In this document: positions 1 through 6,151 of the stretch, one piece after another | Numbering within the stretch: the stretch's first letter is position 1 | Layout of the letters: each line of letters opens with the position of its first letter | Source: DASYSL01 sp036003365 | GTDB taxonomy: Bacteria > Eisenbacteria > RBG-16-71-46 > DASYSL01 | Reading direction: 5' to 3' | DNA: 12,233 nucleotides | Assembly (NCBI GenBank): GCA_036003365.1 | Contig: DASYSL010000047.1 | Span: forward strand, 1 to 12,233 | Program-made: the position numbers and the translations under genes | The notes under the pieces: model-generated | Told to the model about the DNA's origin: nothing | What the model saw: only the letters and a program-made list of their open reading frames with translations | The model's database searches: none

Positions 1-1
1 A

Positions 2-1072
2 TCGCTGCAGCTCAATCTGCCGGTCACGTCGGTGCGCGACCTCGTGGTGCACGGAGATGACCTGGTCATCGCCACCCACGGACGCAGCTTCTGGATCCTC
101 GACGACGCCACCCCCTTGCGCCAGCTCGCCGGCAACGTTTCGAGAGCGATTCTCTTCGAGCCCGCGACCGCCTATCGCGTGCGCCCCGCCGCTTTTACCG
201 GTACCCCGATGCCCAAGGACGAGCCGGTCGCGCCCAATCCGCCAAGCGGCGCGGCGATCGATTATGCGCTCGCGAAGCACCCGCCGAAGCTGGTCACCCT
301 CGAGATCCACGACGCCGCGGGCCAGCTGGTGCAGCGCTACTCGAGCGCCGACACGGTGGCGAAACCCGACCCGGCGAAGCTACGCACCGCGCCGCAATGG
401 TTCGTATCTCCGCCCCATCTCGAGGCCACGCCGGGCATGCACCGCTTCGTCTGGCCGCTCCGTTACGCCGCGCCCAAAGCAGGAGCGAACGCGCCACGGA
501 CGGACGGCGTGTGGGCGCCGCCGGGCGCCTACCGGGTGACCCTGACGGTAGATGGCAAGGCGATCGATCGGACGCTCACGGTGGCCCCGGATCCTCGCGT
601 GAAGCTTGACCCACCCGCGTATCGGGAGCAGTTCCAGCTGGCACGGCGGGTGGAAGCAACCACGGCGCGCGTCACCGCGGCCCGTGCGGCGGCGGACACG
701 GTGCGCAAAGCCGTGGTGGATCTGCGCAAAAGCGCGAACGGAGGACTCGCCGACACACTCGATGCGTTTCAGGCGAGGCTGACCGCTTTGTCGGGCGAGG
801 CGCCGACGACCAATCCGGCTAATGCCAGCGTGTTTCCTCCCAAGCACATCGAGAGTCTGCGCTGGCTCTCAGGCGCCCTCGCCGACCTCATGCGCATGGT
901 CGATGGCGCCGACGCCAGGCCGTCACCCGACGCACTCGAAGCGTTCGCTCGGTTGCAGCCCATAGTCGATACCACGCTCGCCGACTGGCGGCGCTTCGCG
1001 TCCGTCGATCTCGAGGCCCTCAACCGGCGGCTGCGCGCCACAGGGCGAAAACCGATCTCGCTCAGCCCCTAG
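2..1072 (+). CDS. BNR/sortilin-type repeat protein, C-terminal part (5' partial)
   Basis: The frame is open from the window edge, so the true start lies upstream; about 356 residues are visible. The first residues contain the motif THGRSFWILDD, which closes the BNR/WD40-like beta-propeller of large secreted 'glycosyl hydrolase/VPS10-sortilin' proteins common in Acidobacteriota and Gemmatimonadota. A proline-rich linker follows, then a beta-sandwich (roughly residues 95-210) with the FlgD/Fn3-like pattern PPGAYRVTLTVDG and TLTVAPDPRV, then an alpha-helical tail rich in Ala and Arg. This is the usual end of the family. The protein is probably exported, but the signal peptide would be outside the window. 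Substrate and role are unknown: despite the database name, glycosidase activity is not established. The TAG stop shares CTAG with the stop of the convergent peptidase gene. Family call fairly sure; function not assigned. Confidence 0.8.
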   Translation, partial: SLQLNLPVTSVRDLVVHGDDLVIATHGRSFWILDDATPLRQLAGNVSRAILFEPATAYRVRPAAFTGTPMPKDEPVAPNPPSGAAIDYALAKHPPKLVTLEIHDAAGQLVQRYSSADTVAKPDPAKLRTAPQWFVSPPHLEATPGMHRFVWPLRYAAPKAGANAPRTDGVWAPPGAYRVTLTVDGKAIDRTLTVAPDPRVKLDPPAYREQFQLARRVEATTARVTAARAAADTVRKAVVDLRKSANGGLADTLDAFQARLTALSGEAPTTNPANASVFPPKHIESLRWLSGALADLMRMVDGADARPSPDALEAFARLQPIVDTTLADWRRFASVDLEALNRRLRATGRKPISLSP

Positions 1073-2370
1073 TGGTGGCGGTGCCGACTCTTTTTCCTCT
1101 TGTGCGGAGCCGGCGCCGGCGGCATGTCCAAAAGCTTTTTGTGCAGGATGTCGTAATGGACGCCGGCGCCCATGGCGAGCGCGCGCTGGCGCTCCGGCCC
1201 GGCGCCGATCCGGACATTGCCGCGACCGAGCACCATGCCCACGTTGTCGTGGATCTCGAAGGCGGTCGCCTCGTCGATGCCGATACCGAGCAGATACGGA
1301 TGGGCGGCAAGCGTCTTCTCGAACGACCGCTGCATCCTGAACTCGGCGAAATGCGGCACGATCACCACGTTGCGAAGAGCGCCGAAACCGACCGCGTGCG
1401 GATCGCCGATCAGGAGGGAGTCGGCGTTCCCCATCTGAAAGGGGCTGCCCTCGGCCGGCGCGCGAAAGATCTCGGTCTCCGAGCCCCACACGAGCGCTCC
1501 CGCCGACGTGCCGCCGATGACGCCGCCGCGCGCGAGCACCGCCAGGAGCTCGGTCTCGGTGCGCGTGCCCAGATAGCTGACCAGAATGCGCTTTGCCTCG
1601 CCGCCCGAAAGCCAGACGCCCGTGGCCTCGCGCAGCGGCTTCACGAACGCTTCGCTGTTGGCGACATCCCTCGAGTTCGTGTGGAGCACGGTCACGTGAT
1701 CGGCGCCCAACGTGTGCGCCCACTTGTCGGCCTGAAGCATGGTCTCGTCTCCGCGCTCCACACCGGCCGTCGGGATCACGACGATGCGCGCCGCTGCACC
1801 GCCGGCCAGCTGCACGAAAACGCTGTCGAGATCCGCCTGCGCGGGTCCACCGCCGACCAGGAACAAGTTGCCTTGCGTCACGTTCGGTGCCATGCCAGGG
1901 GTGACATTCGTCGCGACCCGATGTGCGGCGAATACCGACTCCGGAATCTGGCTCCATGAAGTCGAGTCGTGGGCGGCGGGAGTGGGCGCGGGGCCCGAGG
2001 TGTCCGCGCCCGCGAAGCGAAACGCCAGCTGTTGCGTGCTCCCGTGGGGGATTGCCAGCTCGAGATCCATCCGGTCATCGTTGCGCCGCCCGCGGAACGA
2101 GAAATTCATGACGCGAAAGCGCAGCGAATCGCCCGCGATCTCCCCTTCTTCGAGAGGCCCGACCAGATTGCCGCTCATGTAGAGCGCCCCGCCGATCTTG
2201 CCCTCGGGCCCGGGACGGCAGATGAGAACGAGCGGCTGATCTCCGCGGCCACCATGAAAGACGCCTTCCCAGCGTCCGGCGAGCGGAGCGGCCAAGGCGG
2301 TCGATCCGCAGAGAAGCGCTCCACAAGCCAGCAGAAGCGCACTCGCCCTCACTGGAGCGGAAGCTCCCAT
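1069..2370 (-). CDS. Secreted cyanophycinase-like peptidase (family S51) with extra N-terminal beta domain
   Basis: The protein has 433 residues from the ATG at 2370. An N-terminal signal peptide (hydrophobic ALLLACGALL, likely cut after STALA) predicts export. Residues 30-125 form a beta-rich domain absent from classical cyanophycinase. The S51 domain starts near residue 166 (GNLFLVGGGPAQ) and carries GGTSAGA with the likely nucleophile Ser289, VPHF with His340, and GIGIDEATA with Glu367. S51 serine peptidases include cyanophycinase, which releases beta-Asp-Arg dipeptides, and peptidase E. The Arg-rich substrate motif of cyanophycinase after His-Phe is not well kept here, so the substrate is uncertain. 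The tail is very basic (KRKKSRHRHH). The gene overlaps the 3' end of dinB by 22 nt. A GTG at 2352 would give a GTGA 4-nt overlap and a more compact signal peptide, and is an alternative start. It is probably the last gene of the regulator-dinB unit. Confidence 0.85.
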   Translation of the reverse strand: MGASAPVRASALLLACGALLCGSTALAAPLAGRWEGVFHGGRGDQPLVLICRPGPEGKIGGALYMSGNLVGPLEEGEIAGDSLRFRVMNFSFRGRRNDDRMDLELAIPHGSTQQLAFRFAGADTSGPAPTPAAHDSTSWSQIPESVFAAHRVATNVTPGMAPNVTQGNLFLVGGGPAQADLDSVFVQLAGGAAARIVVIPTAGVERGDETMLQADKWAHTLGADHVTVLHTNSRDVANSEAFVKPLREATGVWLSGGEAKRILVSYLGTRTETELLAVLARGGVIGGTSAGALVWGSETEIFRAPAEGSPFQMGNADSLLIGDPHAVGFGALRNVVIVPHFAEFRMQRSFEKTLAAHPYLLGIGIDEATAFEIHDNVGMVLGRGNVRIGAGPERQRALAMGAGVHYDILHKKLLDMPPAPAPHKRKKSRHRHH

Positions 2371-3422
2371 TCATCCGACTTCGTCTCGACCACGCCCGGC
2401 TTCACCAAGTTGTGCACGCCCGCGCCCAAGAGGCGCACCGGCCGCTGCCCCGCCTCCGTTTTCTCGAGCAAAGCGACGGCGCGGCGGCCGATCTGGTCGG
2501 GGTCGCTCGTCGCCGTGTCGGAGTGGCTGCGCGTGATCGTGGTGAAGTCGTCATAGCGAACCTTGATGGTCACCGTGCGGGCGAGAATTCCCTGTCGCTC
2601 GAGCCAGGCGGCGTTCTCGCGCGCCATGACCTCGATCTCGCCGCGGATGCGCGCCAGATCCGTGAGATCTTCGGTGTACGTGATCTCCGAAGACGACGAT
2701 TTCGAAGGACGGTCGGGCTCGACCGGGCGGTCGTCTTCACCCCGGGCGAGCTTCTGGAGCCACTCGGTCATGCTCCCGACGGCCGCGCGCAGCACGTCGA
2801 GGTCGGCCGTGCGCACGTCGACGAGCCGCTCGATGCCGCGCTCGCGCAGGCGTTTCGCCGTCACCGGCCCCACACCCCACAAGGCGTCGACCGGCAGCTT
2901 CTGCAGAAACGGCTCCACGCGCTCCGGGGCCACAACGGTGAGACCGTCGGGCTTTCGCCAGCCGGAAGCGATCTTGGCCAGGAACTTGTTGGGCGCCACA
3001 CCCGCCGATGCGCTGAGGCTCGTCACGTCGCGAATTCTTTGCTTCAGCTTCTTCGCCACCTCGACGCCCAAGGGCTCACCCCAAGCGTTTTCGGTCACAT
3101 CGAGATACGCTTCGTCGAGCGACAGCGGCTCGACCAGCGTCGTCACCTCGCGGTAGAGACCGAGCACGAGCTTCGAGGCTTCGCGATAGCGACGGAAGTC
3201 GGGCGGCACGATGGCGAGATCGGGGCAGAGCCGGACCGCTCGGCTCATGGGCATGGCGGAGCGGACGCCAAAGGACCGCGCTTCGTAGCTCGCGGTCATG
3301 ACGACACCGCGCGATTCCGGCCAGCCGCCGACCGCGACCGGACGGCCGCGAAGCTCCGGTCGGTCACGTTGCTCGACCGACGCGTAGAAGGCATCCATAT
3401 CGATGTGAAGGATGCGTCGCAC
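2349..3422 (-). CDS. dinB: DNA polymerase IV (Y-family translesion polymerase)
   Basis: The protein has 357 residues, normal for the family. It copies damaged or mismatched templates with low fidelity and without proofreading. Palm motifs are intact: HIDMDAFYASVE with metal ligand Asp8 and steric-gate Phe12, and SLDEAYLD with catalytic Asp103 and Glu104. The finger region (YEARSFGVRSAMP), thumb helix-hairpin-helix (LWGVGPVTAKRL, about 181-192) and little finger (ITYTEDL to VRLLGAGVHNL) follow in order. The C-terminus ends in ELPLQ, a degenerate form of the beta-clamp motif QLxLF. The GTG start gives the canonical N-terminus MRRILHIDMDAF; no clear ribosome binding site precedes it. It lies 41 nt downstream of the winged-helix regulator gene on the same strand and overlaps the peptidase gene, so it is the middle gene of a probable three-gene unit. 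I see no LexA-like box directly upstream. Confidence 0.95.
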   Translation of the reverse strand: MRRILHIDMDAFYASVEQRDRPELRGRPVAVGGWPESRGVVMTASYEARSFGVRSAMPMSRAVRLCPDLAIVPPDFRRYREASKLVLGLYREVTTLVEPLSLDEAYLDVTENAWGEPLGVEVAKKLKQRIRDVTSLSASAGVAPNKFLAKIASGWRKPDGLTVVAPERVEPFLQKLPVDALWGVGPVTAKRLRERGIERLVDVRTADLDVLRAAVGSMTEWLQKLARGEDDRPVEPDRPSKSSSSEITYTEDLTDLARIRGEIEVMARENAAWLERQGILARTVTIKVRYDDFTTITRSHSDTATSDPDQIGRRAVALLEKTEAGQRPVRLLGAGVHNLVKPGVVETKSDEWELPLQ

Positions 3423-3463
3423 CGCCGCAGTGTACGGCGAGGCGGTGCGCCGAGCCTAGCGCT

Positions 3464-4045
3464 TCATCCTCTCTTTCGCCGGCGGCGCTCGACGGGCGTC
3501 AGCAGGATCGTGAGGGCATACAGGCGCTCCTCGCCGCGAATTCGACGTGCCCCCGCCACGAATCCACTCACCTCGCGAATCAAGAGATTGAGGGGCTCGA
3601 TGTCCCTCCGGGACAGCCAGCCGGTCGCGCGCAGCGCCACGAGCTCGCGGCGCTTTCCCTCGAACGCGGCATTGCCGCGCGCCAGCGCGCGGCGATAGTC
3701 GCGAACGCCGAGCCGAACCATCTTGGAGACGATGGCGCTCAGCTCAGGGGCGTGCTCGTGGACCAGCTTCTTTTCGCTCGCCGTGACACGCCGACCGACG
3801 GGAGCGACACGGACGCCCGGGCCTTCCCACCTCGGCCCCTCCCACATCCGGATCAAGCCCGCACTTTTCAGGAGCCTCAGGTGGTAGTAGAGACCGTCGG
3901 CGGGCCGGCTGAGCGCCTGGGCCAGGGCACTCACGTTCGTCTCTCCCAGACGACCCAGCGTGTCTACGATCTCCCGCCGGAAGGGGGAGGCAAGGACGCG
4001 AAGAGCCGCTCTTTCCCGAACAACATGACTTTTCGGCACACCCAT
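3464..4045 (-). CDS. ArsR-like winged-helix transcriptional regulator
   Basis: The protein has 193 residues. Residues about 12-90 are an ArsR/HTH_20-type winged helix: LASPFRREIVDTL (helix 1), NVSALAQALSRPADGLYYHLRLLKSAG (helix-turn-helix with the recognition helix around GLYYHLRLL), then a wing ending in GVRVAPVGRRVT. The C-terminal half, about 95-193, is a helical dimer or effector domain with LYALTILLTPVE and a basic tail (RRRRKRG). I see no paired Cys that would suggest metal sensing. The ATG at 4045 has no ribosome binding site and lies only about 10 nt from a plausible transcription start, so the mRNA may have a very short leader. The AT-rich region upstream carries repeated TTTCAAAC half-sites, the likely autoregulatory operator. 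The ligand is unknown; likely targets are this gene and the dinB and peptidase genes behind it. Confidence 0.85.
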   Translation of the reverse strand: MGVPKSHVVRERAALRVLASPFRREIVDTLGRLGETNVSALAQALSRPADGLYYHLRLLKSAGLIRMWEGPRWEGPGVRVAPVGRRVTASEKKLVHEHAPELSAIVSKMVRLGVRDYRRALARGNAAFEGKRRELVALRATGWLSRRDIEPLNLLIREVSGFVAGARRIRGEERLYALTILLTPVERRRRKRG

Positions 4046-4061
4046 GAGGGTAGTGTTGTCG

Positions 4062-4092
4062 ATTCTATTTGAAATACAAGAACAACTTTCAA
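4062..4092 (-). promoter_or_regulatory. Candidate sigma70-type promoter for the regulator-dinB-peptidase unit
   Basis: On the minus strand TTGAAA (4092-4087) and TAGAAT (4067-4062) resemble -35 and -10 hexamers with a 19-nt spacer, slightly longer than ideal. Transcription would begin near 4055, about 10 nt before the ATG. The -35 element lies inside the left arm of the central palindrome, so a bound repressor would block it. The stretch is clearly more AT-rich than its surroundings. Assigned by eye. Confidence 0.4.
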
Positions 4093-4133
4093 ACAGTTTG
4101 AAATTTGGCGCCGACTTTCAAACCAAGTTGAAA
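4066..4133. promoter_or_regulatory. Array of inverted TTTCAAA/TTTGAAA half-sites, probable operator
   Basis: The 110-bp gap between the cytochrome stop and the regulator start contains three related palindromic elements. TATTTGAAATA is at 4066-4076. The perfect palindrome TTTCAAACAGTTTGAAA is at 4087-4103 and extends to 4083-4107 with one mismatched pair. TTTCAA/TTGAAA arms flank a 6-nt spacer at 4116-4133. ACTTTCAAAC occurs twice (4085-4094 and 4114-4123), 29 bp apart, and TTTGAAA occurs at 4068 and 4097, also 29 bp apart. Repeated dyads directly upstream of a winged-helix regulator gene are typical of its own operator; that assignment is inference. Confidence 0.6.
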
Positions 4134-4155
4134 AAGCAACTGCCCCCGGCGCGCT

Positions 4156-5118
4156 TTACGATTTGTCGACGAAAGGTGCCCCGCTCTCGTGGACGACCGG
4201 CGGAACGGTCTTGAGGTAGCGATAGATCGCGCGCAGGTCTTCCTCGTCGAGCTTCTGGAAGCCCTGCCAGGGCATGGGCGAGCCGGGAATGGCGCGGCCG
4301 GCACGCATGCGCGCGACGAACTGATCTTCCGTGACCTGGGCCAGGCGGCCGGTCGCCGGGTCGCTCGTCAAGTTGGGCGCATTCCAGGAGCGCTTGGGGT
4401 TGAAGTCGTCGGCCATGGTGCCGCCGGCGAGGTGCGGACCGACCAGCTCGCCCGTGTTGGGATTGCGTTGCGTGTGGCACGCCCAGCAGTTCGATACTGA
4501 CTCAACGATGTAGCGGCCGTTCTCCACCGTGGCGCCGTGCGGGTTGGTCTTGGGCGGCGTCGACTTGGGGCCCACCGGATGGGCGAGCACCGTGGCCTTC
4601 ACGATCATGCCCAGCAAGCTCACCTGGTGCGCGGGCACGGGATGGTGCACCGGCGGCTGCGAGCGCAGATACGAGACCACGGCGACGAGATCTTCGTCGG
4701 AGAGCCCCTGCATCTCCATGAACGGCAGAAGCGCGCGGCCGTCGTGTCCGACGCCATAGCGCAGCGCTCGGGCGATCTGACCGTCGGTGAACGCGCCGAT
4801 GCCCGTCTCGTTGTCGGGCGTGATGTTGCGCGGATAGAACTTGCCCGGCGGGATGTCGAACACGAACCCGCCCGAAAGCGGCACTTCTTCGCCCGCGGCC
4901 GTGCGGTCGTACTGCTTGGGATCGCCGTGGCAGATCGGGCAGCTCGCGAGATCGCGCACGACATAGTGGCCGCGCGCGACCACGGCTGAGTCAGCAGTGG
5001 CCGCCACCGCCGGAATGGGAGCCTCGAATTTGAGGTTCTGACGCGAGGCGACGAACACCGCGCACCCCACCCCCACCACCACCATCAACACCAGGAGCCA
5101 GTTCAGCACGGCTCTCAT
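4156..5118 (-). CDS. Membrane-anchored di-heme cytochrome c
   Basis: The protein has 320 residues. An N-terminal hydrophobic segment (residues 5-24) acts as a signal anchor and places the rest in the periplasm. Two class-I cytochrome c domains follow. The first has CPICH at 60-64 and a candidate distal Met in LPFMEMQGLSDEDL (134 or 136). The second has CWACH at 211-215 and Met282 in GSPMPWQGF. Each domain ends with the usual helix (DLVAVVSYLRSQPP; DLRAIYRYLKTVPP). Such proteins shuttle electrons from a dehydrogenase to a terminal oxidase or another carrier; they resemble the cytochrome subunits of alcohol or gluconate dehydrogenases, but no such dehydrogenase is next to it. The ATG overlaps the upstream nmrA-like stop as TGATG, with no ribosome binding site of its own, so translation is probably coupled. 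A frame extension to 6294 exists only because the opposite frame lacks stops. Confidence 0.9.
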   Translation of the reverse strand: MRAVLNWLLVLMVVVGVGCAVFVASRQNLKFEAPIPAVAATADSAVVARGHYVVRDLASCPICHGDPKQYDRTAAGEEVPLSGGFVFDIPPGKFYPRNITPDNETGIGAFTDGQIARALRYGVGHDGRALLPFMEMQGLSDEDLVAVVSYLRSQPPVHHPVPAHQVSLLGMIVKATVLAHPVGPKSTPPKTNPHGATVENGRYIVESVSNCWACHTQRNPNTGELVGPHLAGGTMADDFNPKRSWNAPNLTSDPATGRLAQVTEDQFVARMRAGRAIPGSPMPWQGFQKLDEEDLRAIYRYLKTVPPVVHESGAPFVDKS

Positions 5119-6068
5119 CAGGCGATGGGAATGCGGCTCGCGTTGGCCGTCAGCCACTGGTCGAAATCGAGTAGCTGCGGATTCAACTCGCGCGAGACCT
5201 TGACGTCGCGCGAGCGCAAGAACGCCTCCTCCGTGAGGTGCTGGAACTCGAACATGTTCCCGAGATCGTCGGCGCCTGGGAAGCCGAGCCCTCGAAACGT
5301 GTCGAACGGCATGTCGAAGAAGCGGACCTCGCGGCCAAGCGCGCGCCCCATCTTGGCCGCCATCTGCTCTCCAGAGAGATTCTCGCCCGAGATGCCGACA
5401 CGCTTGCCGGCCTGGCTCGAGCCCTTCTTGAAGATGCCGAGCGCGCACTTCCCGATGTCCTCGGAGGCGATGCCGGGGAGTGCAGTGCCGCCGAGCGGGA
5501 TCGCGAGTGTGAGCTTGCCATCCTCGCCCTGGCGCGGTCCCAAGCCGAAGTAGATGAAGTTCTCCCAGTAGAACGCCGCGAGCAGGTACGTGGTCGGCAC
5601 GCCGGCCTTGGCGAACAGCTCGTCGCTCGCGCCCTTGCCGTCGAAGTGCGGCACCTTGAACTTGCCCTGCAACGTCTTCAGCCGGTTGTCGTCGAGCGGG
5701 ACGGCCTGGCGCGTGTCCTCGAGCGTCGACCACACCACGTGCTGCACGCCGGCCTTCCTCGCCGCGCGCGCCATGGCCCCCGCCTGCGCGGTCTCCTTGT
5801 CGGCCGAGTAATGCTCCCAGAAATTGGTCACGCAGTAGACGCCGTGCGCGCCCGCGTACGCCTTCTCGAGGCTCGCCTCGTCGTCGGCATCGGCCTGCAC
5901 GACCTCGGCGCCGAGATTGGCGAGCGCGCGCGCCTTGTCCGAGTCCGGCTTGCGGGTCACGGCGCGGGCCGTGAACGGCCCGCTGCTGTCGGCCAGGATG
6001 GCGCGGGCCAATCCCCCGCCCTGCGCGCCGGTGGCGCCCATCACCACGATGACTTTCTTGTCCGCCAT
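5118..6068 (-). CDS. NmrA/HSCARG-like NAD(P)-binding protein
   Basis: The protein has 316 residues and is an atypical short-chain dehydrogenase fold of the NmrA-like family. The N-terminus IVVMGATGAQGGG carries the GxxGxxG dinucleotide loop (Gly11, Gly14, Gly17) after the first beta strand, followed by a basic residue region (RAVTRKPDSDKA) that could favour NADP. The pattern GVYCVTNFWEHYSADKE and VVWSTLEDT is that of NMRAL1/HSCARG relatives. A regular SDR Tyr-x-x-x-Lys catalytic motif is not evident, which fits proteins that sense the NADP(H) ratio, though some relatives are reductases. No signal peptide, so cytoplasmic. The ATG at 6068 has a strong ribosome binding site (GGAAGGA on the minus strand, about 8 nt away). 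It is the first gene of a two-gene unit with the cytochrome c gene and is divergent from xth. Confidence 0.88.
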   Translation of the reverse strand: MADKKVIVVMGATGAQGGGLARAILADSSGPFTARAVTRKPDSDKARALANLGAEVVQADADDEASLEKAYAGAHGVYCVTNFWEHYSADKETAQAGAMARAARKAGVQHVVWSTLEDTRQAVPLDDNRLKTLQGKFKVPHFDGKGASDELFAKAGVPTTYLLAAFYWENFIYFGLGPRQGEDGKLTLAIPLGGTALPGIASEDIGKCALGIFKKGSSQAGKRVGISGENLSGEQMAAKMGRALGREVRFFDMPFDTFRGLGFPGADDLGNMFEFQHLTEEAFLRSRDVKVSRELNPQLLDFDQWLTANASRIPIA

Positions 6069-6151
6069 GTGACGTTCCTTCCTGTGCGGGAGAAGAGAGA
6101 GGGGTCAATTGAGTCCGCGAAACCATACCAGATTGCGCTAGTCTTCGGCCC
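6069..6151. promoter_or_regulatory. Divergent intergenic region between nmrA-like gene and xth
   Basis: These 83 bp must hold the promoters for both divergent genes. A perfect 8-bp palindrome TCAATTGA lies at 6105-6112 near the middle. The purine-rich ribosome binding site of the nmrA-like gene is at its left end, while xth has none visible. I find no convincing -35/-10 pair in either direction; TATGGT on the minus strand (about 6127-6122) is the best -10-like hexamer. Confidence 0.35.

Noticed and set aside
923..1957. Minus-strand frame across the BNR protein end and the S51 peptidase
   Set aside because: It is a frame-shifted shadow of the peptidase, rich in Arg and Gly, with no domain.
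2412..3698. Long plus-strand open frame antisense to dinB and the regulator
   Set aside because: His/Arg/Asp-rich composition typical of a GC-rich antisense shadow; the minus strand carries intact catalytic motifs.
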